Of a DNA stretch of 60,000 nt, positions 41,914 through 55,027 are shown in pieces. Within the stretch, counting starts at the first letter, position 1. Every line of letters starts with the position of its first letter. This stretch comes from Bugula neritina (taxonomy: Eukaryota > Bryozoa > Gymnolaemata > Cheilostomatida > Bugulidae), in the NCBI GenBank assembly GCA_964035545.1, contig OZ037767.1, positions 7,494,207-7,554,206 on the forward strand, read 5' to 3'. The notes below the pieces were generated by a model. The model had not been told where the DNA came from. It saw only the letters and a list, made by a program, of their open reading frames with translations, and searched no databases. A program made the position numbers and the translations under genes.

Positions 41914-44900
41914 ATGTCTAACTCTAACCAAGAGTAAGTATAGACTACTGTCTAACTCTGCTAAAGCAATTACTATCTATTTATAGTTGATAAAATGGTC
42001 AATTAAAAGTAGCAAATGTTTAATACTACTAATAATTTACTATTTTACAATTTACTGCAAGTCTTTTTCCATCTGTTATTTAGCACATCTTTTGCTATTT
42101 GTAGTTGCAATTTGGATGCCCCTAAGCACAAGACTCCGGTGTGCTTTGAGATTTCCATGTAAGTCTAAAACCAATTTTTTTTAATTCAATAAATCATGAA
42201 TTATGTTGATGTTTGGATCTTCTTGCATTTAATATTCCTATGAATTAGGTCTCTCCTCTTTATAATATAGTTACTGATATGAACATTTGTTTTATTTTAG
42301 CACTCCAAGAGGCCAGAAGGGAAACCCAAAGCCATTTGTTATGAATGCTTGGACTAAGCAGAGGGCGCCTGAGGTTGCAGAAAGCAGGTTCGATTTACCA
42401 AGTATTTTACTTTATCTGTTTGATGAATGCTAAAATATAGAGTGCTTGGCAGTAGAACCTGATCTAAATTAGTAAAACTTGTCTCTTGAGCTTAGAATTG
42501 TGTTGGAAATTACACAAGTCAAAGTGATTTTACATATATTTGCAGAAATTAGTATCATGCCAGCATATGATATGATTTAAAATTTATTTAGACTGTTGAC
42601 CATTAACATTTGAAGTAATTGCAACCAGTTGTTAACATCATAGAAGGTTATGTGCTCTGCTCGCTGTAACTAGTTAATTAAAGTATTTAATCTACTCTAT
42701 ATGTACATCTCATGAGTAGCAAACTTGTTCTGTCTATGAATAACTAAGAAAAACTCTGTACTAGCATTGGTCACTTGCTTGTTCTCTCTTGCAATCAGTA
42801 TTCTATTTACCTTGTTTGCATATTTACTGCGGTGATGTCATCAAGGCAATACCCAGTTGGCTTCTGGGTATTATTGTCACAAAATATTATATGGTTTGCG
42901 ATTGACAATAAGAATTTGTTATGAATAATTCTAACGTGCTAATATTATGTTAGCAAATCTCAGCAGGCATGCGGTGTAGTTTCTCGGCAATGGCATTGCG
43001 ACTTTTTAGATTTTTAACTTTAATTTTTAAGGCTCAGGTCTGTTTACAACTTGAGCTGAAATTTATAACCAGAAAAATCTGAACATATTACAAATGGTTT
43101 ATTACATAGTATAGGAAACGCGCAAAATAGTATGTATATGTGGGCTTAGGTAATTTGAAATGTTATTCTAAACATTATGTATTTTATAATCTATGTGAAA
43201 CTACAATAAACTCTTGTAACCTGTTGTCAATTTTAATTGTGAAATAGAGAAGTGGGGGAATCATTTTACTAAAGCAGCATAAACAATCAATTTTTTTCTT
43301 AACTGCGAAGCTTACATTTTTGGTTGTTCACAGCAACAACAATTGTAACAGCTTATCTCCTTTTATGGCAATTATTAATCTATATCATTGTTGCCTGCAT
43401 TTGCAATAAGCCTATAGGGCCTATTGTAAAATGCCCAATAGCTTTTTAATATTTGAGCTTTTACAACCAAGTTTCACTTTAATAAATGACTCTGCCAGCT
43501 AAGGCTACATTTATTGTTGGCCTAAGACTTTCTATATGGAAGTCATGAGCATTTAGACTCTTACAATTAAGTTTCTTCTCTTTGTATCTGTTTTAAACAG
43601 GATCTAGCGCATGCTAGATATAGTTACGTTGATACTATATTTGCTACTGCTGTTTTTATCTTTCTCTTTTCTTTTTACTACATATTTCTCTTTTCTTTTC
43701 CTTTCCCGTTCTACCTTACTCTCTTGCACTTCCATCTATTGTCTCCTCTCTATCTCCCCCTCTCTACTATCTCCTTTTCCCTAATTCTCTATTTTTCTTC
43801 TCTCTCCTATTACTCTTCCCCTCTATCCTCCATCTCTCTCTCCTTCTCTCCAAACCACAAACCTTATACCCCAAGCCATCTACCCTCTCTCTCCTTTTCT
43901 TTCAATCACACCTACGATTTCCCTTGATCTCTCTCACTTGTTTACCCTCTCTCTACCTCTCTCTCCTAGTCACTTTATCACACTCGTTAACTCACTCATC
44001 CACTCCCCCACTCACCCACACACCAACTCACACACTCAAACACACCCCCTCACACACTCACCTACTCACTCACCCACTTACCTACTCACTCACTCACCCA
44101 CGCACAAACCCGCCCACTCACCCACTCACCAGCTCACCAGCTCACCTACTCACTCCCTCAGCCACTCAGCCACTCACCCAATCACTAACTCACCCACTCA
44201 ACCACTCACTCACCCACTCACATACTCACCCACTCAACCACTCACTCACCCACTTACATACTCGCACACTCACCCACTCACCTACTCACTCACTCACCCA
44301 CTCACCTACTCACTCACTCACCCACTCACCCACTCCCCCACTCACCCACACACCAACTCACACACTCAAACACACCCCCTCACACACTCACACACTCACC
44401 TACTCGCCTACTCACCCACTCAACTACTCTCCCACTCACCCACTCTCCACTCACCCACTCCCCCACTCACCCACACACCAACTCGCACACTCACCCACTC
44501 ACCAGCTCACCAGCTCACCCACTCATCCACTCCCCCACTCGCCCAATCACCAACTCACCCACTCACCAGCTCACTAGCTCACCTACTCACTCCCTCACCC
44601 ACTCAACCACTCACTCACCCACTCACATACTCGCACACTTACCCACACCCACTCAGCCACTCACCCACTCCCCACTCACCAACCCACCCCCACTCACCCA
44701 CTTATGCACACACCAACTCACACACTCAAACCCTCACCCCCTTACACACTCACCTACTCGCCTACTCACCCACTCAACTACTCTCCCACTCACCTACTCA
44801 CCCACTCCCCCACTCACCCACACACTAACTCACACACTCACCCACTCACCAACTCACCCACTCACCAGCTCACTAGCTCACCTACTCACTCCCTCAGCCA

Positions 44901-47900
44901 CTCAGCCACTCACTCACTCCCCACTCACCAGCCCACCCCCACTCACCCACCCATCCACTTACTCACTCCCCGACACCCACTCAACTACTTCCCCAATCAC
45001 CCACTCAACCACTCACTCACCCACTCACATAACCGCACACTCACCCACTCCCCACTCACCAGCCCACCCCCACTCACCCACTTATCCACACACCAACTCA
45101 CACACTCAAACACTCACCCCCCTCACACACTCACCTACTCGCCTACTCACCCACTCAACTACTCTCCCACTCACCTACTCTCCCACTCCCCCACTCACCC
45201 ACTCACCAACTCACCCACTCACCAGCTCACTAGCTCACCTACTCACTCCCTCAGCCACTCAGCCACTCACCCACTCCCCACTCCCCACTCACCAGCTCAC
45301 CCCCACTCACCCACCCATCCACTTACTCACTCCCCGACATTCACTCAACTACTTCCCCAATCACCCACTCAACCACTCACTCACCCACTCACATAACCAC
45401 ACACTCACCTACACCCACTCAGCTACTCACCCACTCCCCACTCACCAGCCCACCCCCACTCACCCACTCATCCACTTACTCACTCCCCGACACCCACTCA
45501 CCTACTTCCCCAATCACCCACTCACCCACTCATCTACTTACTCACCCACTTACCTACTCACTCACTCACCCACGCACAAACCCGCCCAATCACCCACTCA
45601 CCAGCTCACCAGCTCACCTACTTACTCCCTCAGCCACTCAGCCACTCACCCAATCACCAACTCACCCACTCAACCACTCACTCACCCACTCACATACTCG
45701 CACACTCACCCACACCCACTCAGCCACTCACCCACTCAGCCACTCACCCACTCCCCACTCACCTGCTCATCCACCTACTCACTCACACACTTACCTACTC
45801 ACTCACTCACCAACGCACAAACCCTCCCACTCACCCACTCACTAGCTCACCAGCTTCACTTACTCACTCCCTCAGCCACTCACCCTCTCACCCAATTACC
45901 AACTCACCCACTCAACCACTCACTCACTCACCCATTCACATACTCGCACACTCACCCACACCCACTCAGCCACTCCCCACTCACCCACTCATCCACTTAC
46001 TCACTCCCCGACATCCACTCAATTACTTCCCCAATCACCCACTCAACCACTCACTCACCCACTCACATAACCACACACTCACCTACACCCACTCAGCTAC
46101 TCACCCACTCCCCACTCACCAGCCCACCCCCACTCACCCACTCATCCACTTACTCACTCCCCGACACCAACTCACCTACTTCCCCAATCACCCGCTCACC
46201 TACTCACTCACTCAACCACTCACCCACTCCCCCAATCACCGACTCATCTACTCACCCAATCACCCACTCACCCACTCGCACGCACTCGCACCCACTCACC
46301 TACCCACTCACACCCACTCACCCACTCACCCACTCACCCACTCACACCCACTCACCCACTCACACCCACTCACCCAATCACCCACTCACCACTCACCCAC
46401 CAACTCACTCAAACTCACTCACATTCACTCACACTCACTCACACTTACTCACACTCACTCACACTCACTCTCTTTCACTCTCTCATCCCTCTCTTTGGCT
46501 CTTTTTTCCCACTCTCTCTCTTACTTCTTCTCCCCTCTCTGTCTTCTCCACTTTTTTTATCCCTTTTATCTCTCTCTTTGTCTCTCTTTTTCTCTCCTAA
46601 CCCCCCATTCTCCTTTGCTTTATCTCGCTATCTTTTTTCTTTATCTCTCTGCATATTCTTTAAAGACTAAATTAAATGTCTGTTCATCTACAGTAGCGCC
46701 TTTGAATTGCATTATTTTGACTTACTGGACTGCTAGCTGCAAACAAAAATAAAAATCAAAATTTAATATTGAAAATTAGATTCAAGTAATCAGAAACCGA
46801 CAGCCCCAAGCTGTTACCAGGACCTCCAAACCACAGTTGAACAATGCAACACAAATCCTTTGTCACAGGAACACAAGGAAACATCCTTCACCTTTGCTGT
46901 GCATGCAGAACTCTAACCGCTATTGACATGAGCATATTTATAGCTCACATCTACCATAGCTTTTTACAAAACCACTTGGAAAACACCATGACCTCTGGCT
47001 AGTCAACATAACTAGTCAAGTAAGCAGGTCACTGCTGCACGCGTTGCGACTGTCCATGATGGACCATTGGCACATCCTAATTTTCACTCTCCTCTGGATT
47101 GACTCTAGCCCAATTTGCAAGACTTGCCAGACACCTACATCACTTATCGGCAGGACTGCATTGGCAACGGATTGAGTTTGGTTTTTTCAAATCGCATGCG
47201 GACCCGCATTGGTCGCCTCGCCATGCTCCTTACTTGACACCAGCGGCAGATTACCTGGAGGTTCAGCATAAGGTCCATGCTGATCATCAGCACCAACAAT
47301 AAGGCCACCTTAATGGCGCTTTTCACCTTGCTGAGCCAGCTCTCTGCCATGATGATGTTTTCTCAGGTCTCCGACATGCCGTGGTACCCCATTCCCACAC
47401 GCCTTGCACCTTGCTACAACTCTGTTGATCTCCTGAAGAGCTCACTGCTTGGTGCAAAAAAGTGTTGGAGGATTCAGCCAAACTTCATCGCCAATAGCAA
47501 AGTCACCACACCACAGACGCCAACCTCTGGCATACTAATATCAAAAGGTATCTGCTAAGAGTATCGAAGGAGTATGTTAGAAGGCGCTGAACCTTTCTCC
47601 GCATTCTTCCTAGGTGTCATATCTTACTAGAATGTGGTCTCTTCAAAGATGATCGCATTCTCTCCGCAATCCTTTTAATTTTCCAGTGGTTTCTCTCTAC
47701 GATTCCATGGCCGCTTGGGGCGTAAGCAGCTTGAAATCGAAAAGATGTTCCTTACTCGTTAGAAAGTTCCTTCACAAATGCTAATCTGAATGTCATGGAG
47801 TTGTCTAAGAGCAGTTCCTTACATGTCTCTGTTCAATCACAACACTGCGCAATTTAGCTACAATGTTCTTTGCAGATTTAGTTTGCAGGCATTACCAGAT

Positions 47901-50900
47901 GGCAAATGGCAATGAATCACAATAGACCACTGTTGTAAATCACATTTATCAGAACTCTCTGCCAATTCCCTTCTACCGACAAGCTTCCTGTCGGGACAGG
48001 GATTTTTGATCTTAAGGCAGGGTCGACTGGCTGACATGCCTCTCCCCAGTAAACTTGCGCTTTACATGCTTTCTAGATAGATCACTACAAATTTGTTGAG
48101 CAAGATAGAGGTTTTGACCAACGCCTAAGTTATTAAGCAGATGTACCGACTAATTGACACCTTCTACACTCTTCCCTGTTGAAAGTGTTTTGGTCGCCTG
48201 CATGACTGTACTGCAATGTCCACTGTCACTGTTTATTCACCTTGGTCATATAATCAGCTTTGTTTTCTGCCGTTGGCACAGAGCACACTGATATTTAAAA
48301 GCCAAACTTAGTGATTGCATCTTGGATAACCTCCAACAATGCTTCTTACACTATTGCGAGCGTCAACAGTGTCATCCATCCAGTTGATGACCGTGAGCAA
48401 TTAACGACTAGCATGAAAGTTTTTAAACTCTCAAGTGACCGCCAAGTTGATTCTCTCACAACAGCCTCCAACTTAGCAACATTGATGTGGGAATGGTCGG
48501 ACTCTTTTCTCCATTATGCAAACAGCATTCTAACTTGCTAAGCCGCTAACAGTATCGACATATTTATAGCCTCTATGAACATAAGAGACTGGCATTATTA
48601 GCTGCCTGCAGGCGCTGTCTTACTTTATTGCAGCCTTAATTATTTTGATAATTTCTTATTTTTAAAGATCAAAATGCATCCTCTTCAGTAACACCAATTT
48701 TGGCTGCATTCTCCAAATCATTTGAGTAAACCAAAGATGAGTTGGTTTGTTAAACCCTTAAAAACTTTCATTCAAGTATAGGAAAGTAAGGCCACTTTGT
48801 GGCAATTTCCATATCAATATTGCATATATTTGGCTAGATATTATAGTTCTACCACCACATATTAAAGCAACAGACAGAATCAACTGTTTCATAAAAGTTG
48901 TAAGGCATTTTAAACTTTTTTTTATTAGGCAGTCCATGTATAATCGTTTTAATTTGTGTCTATACAATCATGTACTTTTTAGATATACAACTCTGTAGTT
49001 AGATACTGAATGTAACTTAACAGGCGGTATCAAGATTAACACAGTTTTGTAGTGAGAGTTTTGCGCAAAAAATTTGTGATGTTGCTAAGATTAAAGCTGG
49101 TTGTCATGAACTACCATTTTTGTGAGATTCTAGCTAGTGGCGAGTTTATCTGAAACATTTAATTTGTAAGTGAAAATATGAGAAAAGCTTTCATTACATG
49201 CCAAGTGACCTTCTGAATTAGTGCAGTCAGATTTAGTCTGTTAGTAGTTGATGGTAAAAGAGCAGAACGATAAGTGACAAGAATATTACTGCAAGCAATA
49301 AATGAAGCTAAGCACCAAGTCTGGTTAGCTGTTTTAGTGAATGGCAGATGTACTGCTAACCACAGAAATGCTCTATGTATTTCAATTAAGAAAGTGTTTG
49401 AACTTGAGCCTTTAGCTAAACCCTTAGATCGGGTCTTTTTAGACTCTAAATATTTGTTTATATGTTGTTCTACAGCAAGAATGGTTGCCATGCCCTCCTA
49501 CCCGCTGTCATACCACCATCTCAGCATCACGCAGCGTAAGTGATCTAGAATATTCTACTGTATGATGCTTTATTATAAATTATTATTAGTCACACATTTG
49601 CTTGTCTTGCGATATTTGGTCAGAATTGACAAAAAGATGCCCATTATGAAAGAACTGCAGAAAACTAATAGATCGGTTCAACTTCAAAAAACTTGGTTGT
49701 AAATTCAACAATTCAGATTTATCACCTAATAGCTGTTCAGCTAGCAATTAAAACGATATATATAAAACATGTACTCAGTGATTTCACTAACTGATTTGCT
49801 GACTCCCATATTGTAGTGCTTTCAGCAAGAAAACTGAAGTAAAACCTGTAATCATGAAGTCGCCAGGAAAAATCAGGAGAGCTCAATTGGCTACTGAAGT
49901 CAATAAACATTTAGAGCCTATGTAAGTATAATGTTGTAGCTACTAACTTGTTGTTTCACTGACAGCAGTAGATCAAAAATATATTTTTCTAAACAATTAG
50001 CCATTTGACTCTTGGTCTGCATGAAGCACAAAAATTGGCTTCAATGAAAAATGTACAGACTTGAAATTGATTTAGATGATACATGTTTGATTCATTTCAA
50101 AATTTTCAAATTTATTAAGTAAAGTTCTTTCTAGTTTGTCTAAATTTTCCAAGCATATAGTTATAATAGTTATAGTAATAGTAGTAATCAAATAATTGCC
50201 GCAGCCAATAGTTTTTTGGAGTATACAAAATATCTCGTCGGCAAAAGTAAAAATGTCTTAAATGAAATAGTTTGCTAACCATCTATCTTTTTAGCTGTGT
50301 TTATTATTGATAACTATTTTTAGTAATTATTATTTGCCTAAAATTTATATAATGTGGTTCTAGTATTTTCATTTAATTGATTGCCTAATTAAATAGACTT
50401 GTGAATTTATTTATTTTATAATTTCACAGTATTTATATATAATTCTGCAGAGCAAAGAACAAGATTGAACCAGCAGCTAAGGTATCTAAGGCTAAGGAAG
50501 AAGACAACTTGCCAACAATTCGGGCTCCAGAACGCATCAAGTCAGCACGTTCAGTACGCAAGGTTTTGGAACCGACTAGACCCTCAAGTCCGGTACCTAA
50601 TCTTCCAAAACATGTCAAATCACCACGTGTAGCACCTAAAGTTGCGGAACAAGCTAAGTTTCCCGAGGTTCCAAAATTGATGTTGTCAGCTCTGACACCC
50701 AAGGCACCAAAGCAAGACAAGGCAACTAAAGCTCCAAGGCTAGAGAGGTCACCCAAGCCTCTGAAGCTAGAGAGGTCACCCAGAGATCTCAAGCTAGAGA
50801 GGTCACCCAGAGATCTCAAGCTAGAGAAGTCACCCAAGCCTCTGAAGCTAGAGAAGTCACCCAAGGATGTGAAGCTAGAGAGGTCACCCAAGCCTCTGAA

Positions 50901-52789
50901 GTTAGAGAGGTCACCCAAGGATGTGAAGCTAGAGAGGTCACCCAAGCCTCTGAAGCTAGAGAGGTCACCCAGGGATCTCAAGCTAGAGAAGTCACCCAAG
51001 CCTCTGAAGCTAGAGAGATCAACTAAGGATGTGAAGCTAGAGAGGTCACCCAAGGCTCTGAAGCTAGAGAGATCAACTAAGGATGTGAAGCTAGAGAGGT
51101 CACCCAAGCCTCTGAAGCTAGAGAGGTCACCCAGAGATCTCAAGCTAGAGAGGTCACCCAGAGATCTCAAGCTAGAGAAGTCACCCAAGCCTCTGAAGCT
51201 AGAGAAGTCACCCAAGGATGTGAAGCTAGAGAGGTCACCCAAGCCTCTGAAGTTAGAGAGGTCACCCAAGGATGTGAAGCTAGAGAGGTCACCCAAGCCT
51301 CTGAAGCTAGAGAGGTCACCCAGGGATCTCAAGCTAGAGAAGTCACCCAAGCCTCTGAAGCTAGAGAGATCAACTAAGGATGTGAAGCTAGAGAGGTCAC
51401 CCAAGGCTCTGAAGCTAGAGAGATCAACTAAGGATGTGAAGCTAGAGAGGTCACCCAAGGCTCTGAAGCTAGAGAGGTCACCCAAGAATATAAAGCTAGA
51501 AAAGTCACCCAAGGATCTCAAGCTAGAGCGGTCACCCAAGGATGTGAAGCTAGAAAGGTCACCCAAGGATCTCAAGCTAGAGAGGTCACCCAAGGCTGTG
51601 AAGCTAGAGAAGTCACCCAAAAATTCAAAGCTAGAAAGACCACCCAAGGATCTGAAGCTAGAAAGATCACCCAAAGCTGTGCCGATAAACAAGGCACCCA
51701 AGGCAATGAAGCTAGAAAAAACACTCAAGGCTCCAAAGCTAGAGAAATCACTCAAGGCTACAAGACAAACTGAATTGTCAAGCCCAATGCTTAAAGTTCG
51801 AAGCCAAAACAAGTCACCATGTTTAATGCCTAAGGCCCCAGAAAAGACGAGGTTTCCAAGTATAACATCTGAGGTGCCTAAACAGAACAAGTCACCAAGC
51901 TCATTCCCAAAGGCTCCAAGGCAAATTGAATTGCCAGGTTTAGTGCCTAAAGTGTTGAAGGAGCAAAAGTCACCATGCTTAATGCCCAAGGCCCCAGAAC
52001 AATTGAAGTTTCCAAATCTATTGCTCAAGGCCCCTAAACCAACAAAGTCACCAAGTTTAATGCCCAAAGTAGCAGAGAAAACCAAGTTGCCGAGTTTAGT
52101 ACCTGAAGCTTCAACATCAGCTAAGCTACCCAGTTTAGCTCCTAAAGATCTATCTTTGAGCAGGATGCCACATGCAGCACTTAAGGCTACAAAACAAAGT
52201 TCTTCACCTTGTCCAGTACCAACGACATCTCAAGTTACTAGGACTCTGTAAGTATCAAACTCACATTCCTGTGTGCTACAGCCAACAATTTTAAGCTAGT
52301 CTCATGTCTCACAACTCAATATTTTGGGTGTCCATTGTAGCTCTCCAAATGGAGAAAGCTCATCGATGGCATGTGGTGATGGAATGGGACTCAGTGTTCC
52401 AACAAGGCGCAAAGGCAATTCCAAAACAAAAAAGAGCTCTCAGAAAAAGTCGTAAGTAGCTAATTTTTAATTTGTTTGCTACTTTTACAAAATAATTAAA
52501 ATTAAATGAATAGGTTAGAATTATTGCATTCTACATTGATGCTTTGCTGACCGAAAGACGAAAGCAATCTATGGTTACTGATAGTAAGCCAAAGTTTAAA
52601 TTATTAGAACTTTTTTTGAAAGTAGTCTTTTTTTGTATAATGAAGTTTCTACATCATAGAAATTATAATGAAAAGCAAATGTCTTGGCTTAAGATTTTGC
52701 TGTATTTTGTGTAAACCATTTACAGTGAACAAAAGACTATGGACCTTCCACCAGTGGTGGTGCCAGCAAGGTTCAGACATAACCAGTAA
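41914..52789 (+). CDS. Basic protein with KLERSPK-type tandem repeats
   Basis: An eight-exon model (41914-41933, 42105-42158, 42301-42387, 49476-49535, 49817-49921, 50451-52247, 52341-52451, 52726-52789) gives 2,298 nt and 765 residues with all phases closing. The N-terminus (from MSNSNQD through KTPVCFEISI) is non-repetitive and was not matched to a known family. Exon 6 encodes about 35 units of nine residues with consensus K(P/D/A)(L/V)KLERSP, followed by looser Lys-Ser-Pro-rich sequence. The SPK and SPR tripeptides resemble proline-directed kinase sites and H1-like SPKK DNA-binding motifs, so a nuclear or cytoskeletal role is an inference only. The C-terminus ends PARFRHNQ. The 7-kb third intron with a weak donor (GTTCGA) is the shakiest part; the two halves could be separate genes. 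Confidence 0.68.
43620..46640. repeat. CACTCACC-type satellite with pyrimidine-rich flanks
   Basis: Degenerate 8-10-bp units built on CCACTCAC and ACTCACCT fill about 43975-46480, flanked by CT-rich sequence on both sides. Guanine is nearly absent on the plus strand. Longer blocks of a few hundred bases (for example those carrying CCCACACACCAACTCACACA) recur several times, so there is higher-order structure. Frames of Thr-His-Pro-Leu repeats open in all three phases and are not genes. It lies inside the large third intron of the KLERSPK-repeat gene. Confidence 0.9.
47040..48560 (-). pseudogene. Decayed Ty3/Gypsy retrotransposon pol fragment (integrase)
   Basis: Reading the minus strand, frameshifted and stop-interrupted pieces follow a Gypsy pol order. 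ENKADYMTKV near 48260 resembles the end of RNase H. ELLLDNSMTFR (about 47810) carries the second catalytic Asp of integrase. SGHGIVERNHWKIKRIAER (about 47680) carries the catalytic Glu. FAIGDEVWLNPPTLFC (about 47470) and NGVPRHVGDLR (about 47375) are the C-terminal integrase segment. In-frame stops (for example shortly after the DN motif) show it is dead. No LTRs were identified. Its GC content is above that of the surrounding intron. Confidence 0.75.
48561..49475. other. Intronic, nothing recognised
   Basis: This is the remainder of the large third intron of the KLERSPK-repeat gene. Frames of 69 to 110 codons occur on both strands but show no family signature, splice support or repeat structure. 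Confidence 0.45.
50735..51685 (+). repeat. 27-bp coding minisatellite with 351-bp higher-order copy
   Basis: About 35 tandem units of 27 bp (core AAGCTAGAGAGGTCACCCAA) lie in exon 6 of the KLERSPK-repeat gene. A block of 13 units starting near 50761 is repeated in the same order of variants starting near 51112, a 351-bp period, showing a recent duplication of the block. The frame is kept because the unit is a multiple of three. The antisense strand is also open for 550 codons as a by-product. Confidence 0.92.
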
Positions 52790-53339
52790 TTGATGTCTAA
52801 GTCCAGAGCATAACACATCTATCTTCATTATTCAGTTTTAGTTAGATACTTACATATAATATTAGTTTTTTTTCCTAGGCATCGCACATCTATCTTCATC
52901 ATTCAGTTTTAGTTAAATACTTAATAGCATTAGTTTGTTCCTAGCCTTCCTCTATCCCTTACCCTACCCTAAAAAGTCCTAAAATACACTCTCCTACTTT
53001 TGCAGTAAAACCATTATTAGTTTATCATTTTGTTATAATTGAGTTCCTAAGTCCAGAGCCACACACTTCTATCTTCCTCATTCAAATTTAGTTACAATAC
53101 ATACATTTAGAATTAGTTTATTCCTAGCCTTCCTCTATCCCTTACCCTACCCCAAAAGTGCCAAAATACAACCACCTACTTTTGCATTAAAATCATAATT
53201 AGTTTATTGAGTTGTTATAATTTAGTTCTTTCTTGAATAGTTTTAAAATATTTTAGTTCCTACAACCATCATAATTAACTAAAACGCAATCTTTTTTTAA
53301 AATAGTAACTCCCAGTCCTTGTAACCTTTCAGACATTTT
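52790..53339. repeat. Diverged tandem duplication after the repeat gene
   Basis: The sequence from about 52798 (TAAGTCCAGAGC) recurs from about 53047. Both copies share a TATCTTCATTATTCAG-like block and TCCTCTATCCCTTACCCTAC. A shorter internal repeat of about 75 bp occurs at 52815 and 52885. This is probably the 3' UTR and downstream region of the KLERSPK-repeat gene. Confidence 0.7.
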
Positions 53340-53355
53340 AACCTGGGAAAAAAAC

Positions 53356-53515
53356 TCACACTATCATGGGCTAAGTACTTGTGCAGATGAGGCACAGGGG
53401 CAATTATGATTGGATGCTTTTCCTAACATCACCAATGGCCTTTGTAGGGGTTCGAACCCATGGCTTCGTGTTCACTTTGCAAACACTTTAACCCCTAGAC
53501 CACGGCTGCTCCTTC
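53356..53515 (-). mobile_element. tRNA-derived SINE, copy 4, with target duplication
   Basis: On the minus strand the head is GGAGCAGCCGTGGTCTAGGG (A-box), with a perfect B-box GGTTCGAACCCC, and the body contains GGTGATGTTAGGAAAAGCAT. A perfect 16-bp direct repeat AACCTGGGAAAAAAAC flanks it at 53340-53355 and 53516-53531, as expected for LINE-driven insertion. The tail is shorter than in copies 2 and 3. Confidence 0.9.
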
Positions 53516-53531
53516 AACCTGGGAAAAAAAC

Positions 53532-54125
53532 ATTGCGAATAAAATTTAGTGACCGTGTGAGATTGCAATGTTAAAAAATATAAAAGAAGTAGCAATGCAA
53601 TTGGCGCTACTAATAAAAATCTGGAGGGTCTTTGAAGACAGTACTAAAGTGTCTCAGTAGTCTTTACAGACAAAATCTTTGCAGTAAGACGAGATGTGTT
53701 GCCCCTTTTTTTGCATATGATGTGCAATGTTTGCATTTTCTGAATGCGAGCAGTTAAGGTGACTGCTTTTGACCCAGCAGAAAGCACAAAGCTGGCAACG
53801 ACCGCCTACTGTGGGGCTCTCAAATCCTATAAATGGGCAAGGGTGCTACAGAAATCATGTAGTCTGTTCTGTTAAATTGTTTAACAGCTTTTTGAAATGT
53901 TGTGCCCCAACAAACAACTATACATAACCGATGTTTGTAGCATGGGCTAAAGATGCTGCGGGTCGCTTTTTTGCAGAAAATGCCAATTACCCTTTCAAAT
54001 AGTGTGCAGGAAAATTTTTTTTTGGCAAATAGCTATATTTTGCTTCATAAGATTGGCAGTTGACCTAACCATTAAATGTCATCTGACGGGTAGCACTATT
54101 ATTGTATAATTAGAGAGCTTGAGAT
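53532..54125. other. Intergenic, nothing recognised
   Basis: No open frame, family signature or repeat was recognised in this stretch between SINE copy 4 and the TTGACTTA-type array. Confidence 0.45.
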
Positions 54126-54129
54126 TTAC

Positions 54130-54540
54130 TTAATTGGCCGACTTTTACTTGACTTTTTACTTGACTTTTTTACTTGACATTTTACTTGACTCACTTGACT
54201 TAATCTAACAAACTTGACTAACTTACTTGACTTATTTAACTTGACCTAGTTAACTTGACTTACCTACATTACTTACTTGTAGGACTTATTTAACTTGACC
54301 TAGTTAACTTGACTTATTTACATCACTTACTTGTGGGACTTATTTAACTTGACTTATTTACTCAACTTATTTACTTGACCTGTTTAAATTACTTTTTCAA
54401 TTTTTTACTCAAATTTTTCATTTAACTTGTTTACTTAACTCATTTAACCTAACTTATTCAACTTAACTTATTTAATTTAACTTATTCAACTTATTGTTAT
54501 TTGACTTGACTTATATACTTAACTAACAAACCATGCAATT
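54130..54540. repeat. TTAACTTGACTTA-type degenerate minisatellite
   Basis: Short units such as TTTACTTGACTT and ATTTAACTTGACTTA repeat with drift over about 400 bp. One longer unit of about 60 bp containing CATTACTTACTTGTAGGACT occurs twice (about 54262-54365). Confidence 0.85.
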
Positions 54541-55027
54541 ATGTGCCCAACATTTCTCAATGATGTGATATGGGAAGGCAAAAATGGGCTAACATATTTA
54601 CGCAGTATCACTGCTCAGCAAGGACCCAAAATGTTCTGTGAACATTTATACACTTTGAGTGCATAGTGACTTGCATATAACTTTATGAACAATAAACAAG
54701 TTAAATCTGAGGGGCTTTAATATAACAGAGTAGTGCTGGGCGTTAGATGACATTAAAGTCAACTATAGGTAGCAAATTAGAATGACATGATAATAGTATA
54801 TTGCTGTTATCTATAGTTGATGATGTAGTGCTATGGTGCTAATCTCAGAGCTGGAGACATGTCACACAAATCAAGTCAAATCAAATCATGCAATAACTCA
54901 ATTCAAGTCAAATCAAGTTTTCAAGTCATTAATACAAAGTAAAGCTACTACATATGCTGTTTTACAAGTTATGGTAGCTATTTCTATGTCTACTGGGTGC
55001 TAAAATATGATAAGCCCTGACGAAGAG

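Noticed and set aside
43924-45396. Thr-His-Pro-Leu-Ser frames of 217-296 codons in three phases
   Set aside because: Satellite DNA lacking G. The same peptide appears in every frame, with no start context or splice support.
49159-49543. Overlapping 110- and 89-codon frames on opposite strands
   Set aside because: Only the short piece 49476-49535 is supported as an exon, in a different frame. The rest has no signature.
50433-52085. 550-codon antisense frame over the KLERSPK repeats
   Set aside because: It mirrors a 27-bp repeat whose sense strand is spliced in phase with flanking exons. The frame stays open because the unit is a multiple of three, and it has no independent family signature.
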